Source: Symsagittifera roscoffensis
Taxonomy: Eukaryota; Xenacoelomorpha; Acoela; Convolutidae
DNA: 60,000 bases
Assembly (NCBI RefSeq): GCF_963678635.1
Contig: NC_087069.1
Span: 40,883,883-40,943,882, forward strand
Reading direction: 5' to 3'
The notes below the pieces were generated by a model. The model saw nothing but the letters and a program-made list of their open reading frames with translations, had not been told where the DNA came from and made no database searches. The position numbers and the translations under genes are program-made. Shown piece by piece: positions 1 through 9,528 of this stretch (positions within the stretch are counted from its first letter, which is position 1; every line of letters begins with the position of its first letter).

Positions 1-572
1 GCCTAGTGGGTATAGAATTGAAGGTATTGACCTCACACGATAAATTGAAGTTGGGCAACAAAAGTCTAGAAGTTTACCAGATGCTGGTACAGCATATCGA
101 CAGAGATAATTCCGGTTTTAGTCTGGCGAGAAGGAAAGATGCCACTTGTTTCTTGAGGTGGATAAAGTCTGTAATGACCAATGGTACTGTCCAAGTGGGT
201 CATCAGAAGGCCATGGGGAGCAAAACTATGGAGAGGAGAGTAAGGAAGATGACTCGAGGCAATCCCTAGAGAATCATGGGAAACATGATGAAATACGGAG
301 ATTCTTCAACAAGAAATTCGAAGAGCGGCATGATGTGCCTCGTAACTTGGCCTCGGCTGAAGATTACTCGAGACCCAACAAATGGGGAGAATACCAATAT
401 GTATCTGGTGTAATGGGGATAGCATACAACCCTTTCTTGGATTCAGAGGCCGGGAGCACCCACAGGAATCACGAAGTGACGGAGCTGTTGAAGTTTTAGT
501 TAGAGAAGATAATCGAAATTGATTCAATGGAAAGGGAGAAACTGAGCCTGGACCTGTTACTTGAGACGACGC
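1..572 (+). pseudogene. Fragment of the large 3' protein of the giant LTR element
   Basis: This is the middle part of the protein encoded more completely at 12038-15276; it aligns with 13601-14220 there. Conserved stretches include SLEVYQMLVQHI, ARRKDATCFLRW and GVMGIAYNPF. It is broken. About 45 bp are missing after the ERRV segment near 240, shifting the frame, and a conserved Trp codon near 498 is now TAG. The copy stops at the bases CCCAA near 570, where it passes directly into the LTR-like palindrome, so its C-terminal third and 3' flank are gone. The start lies outside the window. The family is not one I recognise; no catalytic motif or CCHC zinc knuckle is visible. Confidence 0.75.
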
Positions 573-1460
573 CCAATTTAGTTTTCTTGAGTGTGTTTTA
601 TAATTGTGATGTTGAGGTAAGGAGAGTTTTAGGTTGATCCATCTGAAATGGTTCAAAGTTCCACTTTCTAATAAAAAGTAACTGTACGGACTGTTCCGAC
701 CCTGTTTTTAACGGCGTTCGCGTATTTTGGGTATTTTGATACCTAAGTATGTGGACGTTCTTATTTTCTAGAGTGGGGGGTATTTTGGTAGTGGCCTTTA
801 AACTGTAACGAGGGTTTTGGTCTCATGTCGCAAGTGAACCGAATTGGCTCCGACCGTTCGGGGTAGAAAAACACAAGAGATAGTGTCCCTGACTCTTGAG
901 CCAATGGTTATGGGGCCTATTTTTCTTTAATCTCATATGTGACTAAGTAGGCGACTGTTACACAGAGACGGTGAAAAGCATTTAGAGCTGTGTTTAGACG
1001 CTTGCCAGTCGTTTTAGAACCTAGCTTTATTTTCCGTCGATATGTACTTCCGGGCGAATGTTTCATACAACAGTCGCTTACCTAGGTCACATTTGAGGTT
1101 AAGAGAAATGGACCCTTAACGATTGGCTCAAGAGTCAGGGACAAAATCTCTTGTGTTTTTCCACCTCAAAACGGTCGGAGCCAATTCGGTTCGCTTGCGA
1201 CATGAGACTAGAACCCGTTACAGCTTAAAGGCTACTACCATAATTTCCCCCCACTCTAGAAAATAAGAACGTCCCCATACTTAGGTCTCGAAATACCCAA
1301 AATACACGAACGCCGTTAAAAACGGGGTCGGAACAATCCGTTAAGGTACTTTTTATTGGACAGTGGAACTTTGATCCATTTCAGATGGATCAACCTAAAA
1401 CTCGCCTTACCTCAACATACTTATCATGAAAAACACTCGGGAAAATTAAATTAGGTACTT
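573..1460. repeat. Palindromic LTR-like module (inverted LTR pair)
   Basis: The left arm (about 573-960) and right arm (about 1069-1460) are imperfect reverse complements of roughly 390 bp, separated by a loop of about 108 bp. Both arms carry the landmarks GTTGATCCATCTGAAATGG, CCCTGTTTTTAACGGCGTTCG and TGACTCTTGAGCCAATGG. The left arm plus loop, about 610-1072 (TGTTG to CAACA), resembles a full LTR: its last 70 bp (TAGCTTTATTTTCCGTCGAT to GGGCGAATGTT) match the sequence just before the primer-binding site at 57499. The right arm is the same sequence inverted, without a second copy of the loop. Nearly the same module recurs at 16171-17105 and 24238-25185. The exact LTR ends are uncertain. Confidence 0.7.
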
Positions 1461-2153
1461 ACATAGCAGCACACTTGAGAATCAGAGTATTTAAGCTAAT
1501 TAGTAACTCTAGCATAAATATAATTGAATATAACTCGAGAAGTTTTCTATCAATGAATTCCAATCCAGGATGTTTTTAGTTGTCAAAAGAATTTTTGATG
1601 TTTTCAGTTGTCGCGAGAAAACTGAGCATGACAGGCTCAATTCGAATTTTTGAAAAATTAAACTTCATCCCAAAACCACGTATTTCGTATTCCTCAAGGT
1701 CAAACTTCCAGACTGGCACATATTTCCCGGACTCAAGATCGATGTCCTCATTGCGTGCTGTTGTCTGTCAGTGATTCCCCAGAAACCCGAGTGTTGCTCA
1801 AGGTACAGTGCCAGTGGTCATTTACAGAAGTTTGCAGCAGACTTAAGTTTAACTACACCACAAAATTCACAAGCATGTAAAATTTTCACACTACCGCTAA
1901 ACAGCAATCAAAATCTGCACACACCTGCACCATTGAATTTTCGCTTTTTAAGCTAGTAAGTATAAATTTCTTTTGTCCTATTCAATCAGGAAATTGTCAG
2001 GCAGCATTTTGATTTATATAATAGATTAATAACAATATCTCATTTGTTAAAATTTCTTTTTCGTGAAACCAGGTTTCATCCAAGTTCACCCTCGAGCCCC
2101 TTTCCTTCCCTCTCAAGACTCAAGACTCTAGAATTTCCCATTGAGCCACCTGC
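1461..2153 (-). other. 3' flank of the minus-strand LTR element
   Basis: Read on the minus strand this follows the stop codon of the large protein and leads into the LTR-like arm. It is the reverse complement of the 3' flanks at 15277-16170 and 23345-24237 and of the one at 28739-29571. Shared landmarks include the minus-strand string CAAAATGCTGCCTGACAATT near 2010 and a GC-richer block around 1640-1830. Short plus-strand ORFs here are not conserved between copies, so I call it non-coding. Confidence 0.65.
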
Positions 2154-4606
2154 TCATCTCGCGTTCTTCGCCTTCGAGGTACCAGACCCAGACGTATTTG
2201 ACACCGTAATCTGCTTCAACAGTGCCTCTTCATCATCGGAGCTAATCACGATCTCTTCCCAGGCTTTCAGCTGTTCATAGGACCGCATCCATTCCCTTTG
2301 CTCATGCAATCTCTTTGCTTGGTTGGGCAAACTCTTCACCCTCGACTCTCGGTTCAAACAGAAGGAATTGTGCAGACTCAGGCTCACGTTCTTCGCCAAG
2401 TCTTCCTCCAGTATCGACTCTCTCGCCTTGGTATTGTTTCTTGACACCCTACCAACTCTTTTCCACCCCGTCGTGATCGCATTTCGATGGGTCAGCAGAG
2501 GTCTCCTGAAAGCTTCCGGTCCTATCTCGGCTAGGAACTGTCGATATTCCTTTCGATATTTCTTCATGTGATCCTTCGTCACCATGTACAACCAGGATGT
2601 CAACGTAGCTCGAAACCAAGGAAAGAACCTTATGCGGCTCCATACGTGTCTGACCTCCATTGGTATGGCGAATACTTTGCATACAGTCTCAAACAACTCA
2701 AGTCTCCTGCTCTAATCTATCGCGTATATCGACTCCGCTGTTGGCGTCTTCGACTCCCGATACTTCGTTACATTTTCCTCCATCCATCGTAGAGCCAGCA
2801 TCGTCCTAACCACCAAGATAGTCACCTTCTGCTGATGATCGGGCAATTCTATCGACCGAATTTCTTCCACATCCCATACCAGGCAGAGGTTTGCGTGATC
2901 CGGATACCACACCGTTTGTGCCAGACAGTGGCATGGACATTCCCCATGTGTGAGGTCAATACTCCTAAGGTTGCGCTCTCCCGAGGCTTCTAGGAGAGTT
3001 TCAAGTTCCATCATCTTCTCCTGTATCGCATCGTTCTCCTCCATGTTTGGAGCACCACCCATAGGTTTCCCGATCACGTTTAGTCTCTCGTGGTCACTTG
3101 TGTTTTCACTTTCCAAACCCAAAAGTTCTTTACCCCAGATTTCACTCAAGTCATCCCTCTGTTCTCTCGGCACTGTCCCTCGGATTTTCCTCAACAACCT
3201 GTGTGAGTGATGCGACATCCGAGCCAGTCTTACACACCTGGGCACTGAGAAAGCCTTGTCTATTAATACCCTTTGGCTGGATACCTACACCATCGCCATG
3301 TGCAATGAGTAGTGGCTGCCGCATAGGTTGGCCATCACTGACCCCACTAAGGACTTCGCATTTAGAGGCAGACCATAGGCTTCGCTCATAGGAAACCCCA
3401 TTTTCGCTTCAAGTCCAACTTTTCAGCTTTTGATGTGTTTCTAGGTTACCTGCAACACCCCGGGCCATGACTCCACGCTCAACGCGGTCACCAAGTGGTG
3501 TTCAGACTCTAGCCGCTCCAGTGACTGCAGACTGCACATTCTCCATTCTCGAGAAGAATCCCAGAGCTGATGTTATATTCACCGTGGTACTCGCGTAACA
3601 CTCAGCCACTATCTGTACTTCACTCTTTTCCCTCTCTGTGATATCTTCAAACCAAGTGACTAGATCTTCTTTTTGGAAGGACTGTATCCTAACGCATGAC
3701 CGTCCATCACAAGTGTGCTCGCCATTTCCACACGTCGAATCAAGACAACTACCCGATTCCATTTTCTTCAACGAGCCTAGTTTACTCGTCGCTTCGCTTG
3801 ACTCCTTCACCTGAGGCAAGATCAGCTTGTGCACTATACTCAATGTTGCCAGATCTTCGTCCTCCACCGGTGCTAACCTCACTCGCTCCGTGACTTCCTC
3901 GATCAGGCTCGCATGGGGATGTGGACACCAGGAGGGCCTCAGTAATTTCCACACCAGTCCCAGATTCGTGACCAACATGCCATTCCCGTTACCCATCTTC
4001 AGCTCGACTCTTTTACTTGAGCGCGGTACGCTTATCACCTCTGGTGTTTTCTCGAGAATCAAACCCAAGCTCGGTCTCTCTCTCTCACTCTCTACTGTGT
4101 CTATTTCCAATATCTTCTCTGTCCAAAACTTTAGTAGCTCTGCTACTTCGTAGTTCATGTGAGCGCCTCCGGCTTCCGAGTCCACGAAAGGGTTGTACGC
4201 CATCCCCATCACTCCAGACACGTACTGATGTTCTCCCTTCTTATTGGGTTTCAAGTACTCTTCTGACGAGGCCAAGTTACGGTGTACGTCGTGTCCCTCC
4301 TCAAACTTCTTGTTGTAGAATCTCCGTATCTCGTCTAACTTCCTGTGGCTCTCTAGAGACTGCCTGGAACCATCCTCCTTTTCTATCCCAGTACTCTGGT
4401 ATACATTCAAGATGACTGCTGAGATCCTCCTTTCCACTGCCTTACTCCAGATTGCCCTTTGCTGACATGCTAGGATAGTGCTGTCAGTCATCACCGACAT
4501 TTTCCACCTCAAGAAACAAGTAGCATCTTTCCTCCTTGCCAGGCTCAAGCCTGAGTTATCCCTAGCAATGTGTTGCATCAATGTCTGATAAGTTTCTAGA
4601 CTTTTT
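2154..4606 (-). pseudogene. Large 3' protein of the giant LTR element, 5'-truncated copy
   Basis: About 818 codons of the large protein, from a point inside the SLETYQTLMQHI segment (4606) to the C-terminal stop at 2154. Recognisable segments in order are ARRKDATCFLRWKMSV, GVMGMAYNPF, CVRIQSFQKEDL, KCVRLARMSHHSH (written as PRCVRL here), LTHGECPCHCLAQTVWY, ELFETVCKVF, HVWSRIRFFPWFRATLTSW, PLLTHRNAITTGWKRVGRVS and an acidic C-terminal SSDDEE. An in-frame TAG near 2710 interrupts the C-terminal part, and frameshifts lie between 3245 and 3502. The N-terminal part is missing: homology stops at 4606 and unique DNA begins. Function is unknown. Its position upstream of the 3' LTR is that of an accessory or env-position gene. 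Confidence 0.8.
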
Positions 4607-6319
4607 CAAAAGCCGAAAATTGTCTGAAGAAAAAAAAACACCCCGAGCACAAATATTCCGGTTCTTTCGTTACGAATGTCGGAACAAAATCAACCTTGTA
4701 AAGAGAAATCAACTCAGAGCGTCAAGGAAATATACTACAACCCAAAATTTTTCAGAAGTCTTTTCATTTTTTATAAATTACTGTATTTCTTGAAACGATT
4801 CTTCTGTCTCGAGCATCAAGACATATTTTTCGTTTTACCCATCACTGACCACTCAGCTTAATTTAGATACTAAAATTAAAATAATAGCTAATTCAATCGA
4901 GGCGGGGAAAAACAGATGCGAACCACGACCAAAAAATAACGAGCTTTAAAATGCGAGAATTAAATTAAATAATTTGGTTTTGAAAAAATTCCTCCCTAAA
5001 TGATTACAACTCCCTATCTCAATGTTACCTTACAATGTTTTTACAACTGCGCCGTAGCGCCTGGCTGTCTCCGAACACCTGCCACCAAAAAAATTCACAT
5101 TCTATTGAATGGCCAAAGCTGCTAAGTGATCTTTGTTATGCACAAACTAATGCAAGTAATAAGCACAAAATTCGTTATACAAAAGTTTGTTCATGTTCGA
5201 ACACATAGGCAAAGCGGAGCTTCGCAACACCGTCAATAAAAATTATGAAACTTAAATTTTTAAAACACGGCAGTATAGAAAGATCCTACACGGCGAATTA
5301 AAAAACGGAAGAAAAAAGGATCTATTTGCCAGTTTCTTATAAAAATTTTCTCAAAAGCAAGAAAACTTAGCTCTGAAAAATAAAGGAGATCAAAAGGAAT
5401 GAAATGCATCAAGTAAATCAACAAAAAGGCCAAAAAACTTATAAATATATAGCAAAAAAGATAAATAAAAAAAATGTGAACGAAAAACCAAACAGATGTT
5501 TGGAGAGAGATAAAAAGAACCGAAAAAACAAACGATTTAAAAAATTTGAAAGTTTTTCAACTTTCGAATTTTGCAGGAAGTTCTATGAGGTTCAGGAAAT
5601 TCATAATTTTCTTCAAGTTACATTATTCGGCGAATTAAAGTCCATTTTTAAAACTAGAAATCATTCCCATTTATCGTAATCTTTTTCTGTTCGATAGTAG
5701 ATTTTACCTACCTGATCACAGGAAATGAATTGAACTTGAGAAATCAAAAACCAAGCCGCGAAAAACCAATCTTGTGCGTGAACAACATTTTTAGACTGTT
5801 TCCCGAAACAAAACACGAAAAAAATTAATCACGACCTATATATTTTCGTTCTTTTGCAAATTAAGTGCTAAATATTTCCAATTTACAAATTAAGATAATT
5901 TTCTAGAACTTCACAAATGAAATTCGGACTCGATTACAGAAAAGCTAGAATCTAAAAAATAATAAAACTTTTTTTAACGATGTTATAAGAAATATATGAA
6001 AACATCAAAGTATAAAACGAGCAGTTTAGCTACACTCGTGTCAGGTTATTACAGTGGAGCGCAACTTGGTAGGCCCCCACATATCCAGGGATCGATACCC
6101 CGAGAAAAATCTTGAAAATTGGTCTAAATTCCCACCCCAAGCATATATATTCTCACTTCCTTCAATAATTGGAACACTTTTTTTAAAGTAAATTCAATTA
6201 TAATTGAGAAGAAATCAATCGAATATATGCAAGCCCTCGACAAACCGCTAGAACCTGTATCGATTGAACCTTTATAAACTGAAAAAATATATAGAGCAAA
6301 ACTCAAGAAAACAATGTGG
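4607..6319. other. AT-rich unique DNA, no gene recognised
   Basis: The transposon homology ends abruptly at 4606. The stretch is AT-rich, rich in short A and T runs, and has no convincing coding pattern. The longest open frame (5404-5679) is lysine- and asparagine-rich low-complexity sequence. I see no LTR, TIR or array. A weak tRNA-like patch near 6055-6112 is listed separately. Confidence 0.5.
6055..6112 (+). repeat. Possible tRNA-derived fragment (box B-like)
   Basis: GGATCGATACC near 6090-6100 fits the pol III box B consensus closely and can form a T-arm-like CAGGG/CCCCG pairing with a 7-nt loop. About 20 bases upstream lies a D-arm-like GCGCAACTTGGTAG. The spacing is too short for a full anticodon arm and no acceptor stem pairs, so this is not a tRNA gene. 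It may be a SINE or tRNA-pseudogene relic, or chance. Confidence 0.2.
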
Positions 6320-7610
6320 CTAGTAAATGCCGAAGTGGAAGTACTTCAGCCGAGGAGCGTTTTTAGAAACCTGCGAAATGATGCAGTATTTCAATCGAAA
6401 TACGTTTTTCAACAACTCGATTCGCTTACAGGAAAAAAATTTTACGATTAACACTTGCTAATCGAAGCTCTATTGAACAATACATTTTGATCTGAACTGT
6501 GTTATAAAACAACCTCGTTATGTAAACCGTTTCTTAGCCAAAGAGCAAATTCGATAATTGAATCACACCCACCTTTTTAGGCTTCTTCGGAACCGGCAAG
6601 ATTTTCGCCACAAGAACCAACTTGACCCTAAAACAAAAATCATATAAAAAATCATTTAAATAAATATTCGTATCTGTTCCAGTTTTCAACATCGCTCATC
6701 CTTAAATGCGCATCAACTTAACGCTTTTTTGGGCTCGCGTTTGTCTTTGTTTTTGATATCAAAGTTTCCATAAGATCCAAGATTGGAACTGATGACACAA
6801 AAAAAAAGATTGAGAAGACTACTTTGACCGCTGTTTTAGCCATTTTGATTGATAAGTTATTTTGTATTAGAAAATAATACAAATGAATTTCATAAAACAA
6901 AGTTTAATGTTAAAGTATTAGTTCAGGCTCTCACCAGTAACTTGCGCTCACATAGAAATACCACACATCGCCGTAGCTTTTCACAACTTCAGTTTTAGCA
7001 GACTCAGGTGGTGGTGTAAATTGTAAATACTGTACAACTGACATCCCGGCAGGAACACGTAGAATATAGGATTCCTCACTTTTCACACAATTGCTTTTAA
7101 CGACATCGCTGTTAAAAACTCTCAAAAGAGAAAACCCTTTCTTGTTCGGACATTTTTTAAACTCGACGGTCTGCTCAACGTCTGCTGGATTCTCGAACTT
7201 CAACGGCATTTTCCGATTTTTCCATGGCAGAATGGCTGGGAATTCGAGAGTTGTTCTGCGGACAAAATAATCCAAAGTCACAGCAGTGGCGTTTGTTTCA
7301 TCATCCGATGGAGGTGTTGCTCTAAACAGAGGAAGTTCATCGAAGTCCATCACCTCGGCAGTTTCATTCCATCGACTTCGAGAACTTCTAGAGTATGACT
7401 CGTCTAGTTCGAGTCGACTGGACGACCCTTTCTTGGAGAACAGACGGACACGAGATGCGTCTGCCCCGGATCCTGGTTCTCATCATTGTTATCGCTATCA
7501 GCAGGGTCTGGGTCCTTAGCCTTGGCTCTGTTAGAGCTAACGAAGAGTGCATTATTAGATTTTGATGGTCCAACTTTGTTATGCTTAGGAGTTGACACTG
7601 ATATTTGCGC
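6320..7610 (-). CDS. Spliced host gene, 3' exons of an unrecognised protein
   Basis: Four exons join in phase on the minus strand. Exon a is 7610-6935 (acceptor TTTAG, donor GTGAGA); exon b is 6788-6723 (acceptor CATCAG, donor GTTAAG); exon c is 6627-6573 (acceptor TTTTAG, donor GTGGGT); exon d is 6370-6320 (acceptor TCGCAG, stop TAG). Exon lengths 66, 55 and 51 keep one reading frame to the stop, which is unlikely by chance. Exon a encodes a Ser/Asn/Asp-rich stretch, then a folded-looking region containing MDFDELPLF, LDYFVRRTTLEFPAILPW and PLKFENPADVE. The tail is basic (PVPKKPKKVSKNAPR). The frame in exon a needs one extra base in the C4 run at 7464-7467 (plus strand), so either a homopolymer error or a real frameshift. 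The FENPAD region vaguely resembles MSP/ASH-type Ig-like domains, too weakly to name. Upstream exons and the start codon were not found. Confidence 0.5.
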
Positions 7611-7829
7611 CTAAACATTCATTAAAGACATTTTATTACTACTTCAATTAAACATCAACTTGTCTACTAAAACAATTACCAGGTAACTTCCAAACTGATT
7701 CATGGAAACTCGACAAAACTCCGTAAGTCTTCCACTCAAAACTTTCACTCAGAAAATGTTGCAAATTTCAGCAAAATTTTCAAAACACAATCTTAAATGA
7801 AAGTTTAGAAGTGCAAGTCGTCCACTAAA

Positions 7830-8411
7830 GTGACACACGAGGTTAAGAGAAACAGGACCTATAACCATTGGCTCAAGGGCCAGGGACAATACATCTTGTG
7901 CCTTTGCACCTCAATCTGTCGGAGCCATTTCCGTTCACTCAAGAAATGGGACATCTGTAACAGTCGCCTACTTCGGTCACATATGAGGCTTAAGAAAAAT
8001 AGGCCCTATAACCATTGGCTCAAGAGTCAGGGACACTATCTCTTGTGTTTTTCTACGTCAAAACGGTCGGAGCCAATTCGGTTCACTTGCGACATGAGAC
8101 TACAACCCGTGTTACAGCTTAAAGGCTACAACCAAAATACACCCGCAGTCTAGAAATAAGAACGCCCCCATGGTCAGTTCTCTAAATACCTAAAACACCT
8201 GAGCGCCATTAAAAACAGGGTCGGAAGCTTAAGTATACCGTTAGTTTTTATTGGACAGTGGTACTTTAATCCATTTCAGATGGATCAACCTAAAAACTCG
8301 CCTTGACTCAATATAATCACAACAAATGCACTCAAGAAATTTAAATTAGGTACTCGCTTACCGACTAGACTTCTAGAATTAGGTAAAAAGGAATCGTATA
8401 GCAACTCTAGA
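7830..8411 (-). repeat. Inverted LTR-like arm with an internal duplication
   Basis: From about 7957 to 8411 this is the right (inverted) arm of the LTR-like palindrome, beginning with TAACAGTCGCC and ending shortly before the non-LTR element. Just upstream, 7830-7923 repeats part of the arm (the block with CCTATAACCATTGGCTCAAG), about 145 bp out of register with its partner at 7977-8063. No left arm or loop is present, so it is a half module. It flanks the 5' end of the non-LTR element exactly as the right arms at 17105 and 25185 do. Confidence 0.65.
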
Positions 8412-8567
8412 ATTGATTCAAAGTAATTAAGTTCAGCCTAATGGTTGTGATAAAATTACTTAATAGTTTCAAATATTTGTATGGCTTTCGGCTACTAGCG
8501 AAAACCAAGAAGACGAAAGCGTTGGGTAAAGTTTTGCCTTCAATCCTGCTGTTCAGAACAAGCCCAG

Positions 8568-9310
8568 GTGCAACTCTTGAGCATGTCTGACCAACATTTT
8601 CATAGAGACTCGCCGTCAAATGCCTCACGAAACTATTACTCCACCATTGATGAACTGTTACATGCAGATGCCGAAATATTCAAGAAACTTCTTGCACCCC
8701 AAAAAAAAGTTGGTCTGCTGTGTCTTTTGCGAGAATCTATTTCGCAATTACGCATATCCACAAATATGCAACATCACCTCTCTTCTTTTCCTCACATTGA
8801 GAAATCAGTGAACGAACTTTCTGAATCTATTCTAAACGCAAGTTACTCGGTTTCTCATGGAAATTCTGTTAATAAAACACTTGAAAATTTCAATAAAAAA
8901 ATCGATGCTCTAGCCAACCGTGAATTAACTATAACCAGGCCTCCAAGAAATGAACAACTCGAAGAAACTATTGTTATCATGGGGGTCGATGAAGCAATCC
9001 GACTATCTCTAACGCCAAAAAATTCACACATGAAACGAATAGCATTCAAAAAGTATTCAATACCTTGAAATGCAACCAATTGGAAAATGTTGCTGATTTC
9101 CTCAGAAAGGGCAAATACTTTTCAGGGCGAAAACCACGATCACTCATCATGAGGTTCAAAAGCTCGTTCGATGCTAGAAAAGACAAAACGTCTGCTGGGA
9201 ACTTAAAAGACACAGCCTTATTTCTGAGAGGCAGTTGTTCCGTGGAAGATAGAATGAAAAAAAGCACTTCTGAAATTCAGATACGAACTAGTACAGAAGG
9301 GAGTAGATAA
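8568..9310 (+). pseudogene. Non-LTR ORF1, copy 1
   Basis: The first frame (8568-9068) encodes about 166 residues with a helical, charged N-terminal half, for example SVNELSESILNAS. A frameshift near 9060 passes to the frame of 9065-9310, which holds RKPRSLIMRFKSS and FLRGSCSVEDRMK. The basic motif followed by a beta-like IMRF strand resembles the RRM-like part of Jockey/CR1 ORF1 proteins, which bind the element RNA. Compared with copies 2 and 3 there is a second frameshift near 9260, after RMK. No CCHC knuckles are visible. The assignment rests on its position 5' of the endonuclease and on this weak pattern. Confidence 0.55.
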
Positions 9311-9528
9311 AACTACCTCAAGAATACGGGGACTCAATCTATATTTCAAAACTGTCTGCTTGGATACAACACGCTCTGTTGATGCAGTATTTTGCAATCT
9401 AGCCAATACTGTATTCAATCTAGTCAATCTAGCCAAGCTCCTGACTGTATTGAAAGAACTAAACACATCTGACAAAAGAAGCAACTCCCCATGTACTTAA
9501 ACTTCTTGTCCTTAATGTACAAAGCATC

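Noticed and set aside
2890-3030. Zinc knuckle (GECPCHC segment) as evidence for a gag nucleocapsid
   Set aside because: The Cys/His spacing does not fit CX2CX4HX4C and the motif lies mid-protein, so gag identity is not supported.
5404-5679. 91-codon lysine-rich frame
   Set aside because: Low-complexity translation of A-rich DNA with no supporting homologue or splice structure.
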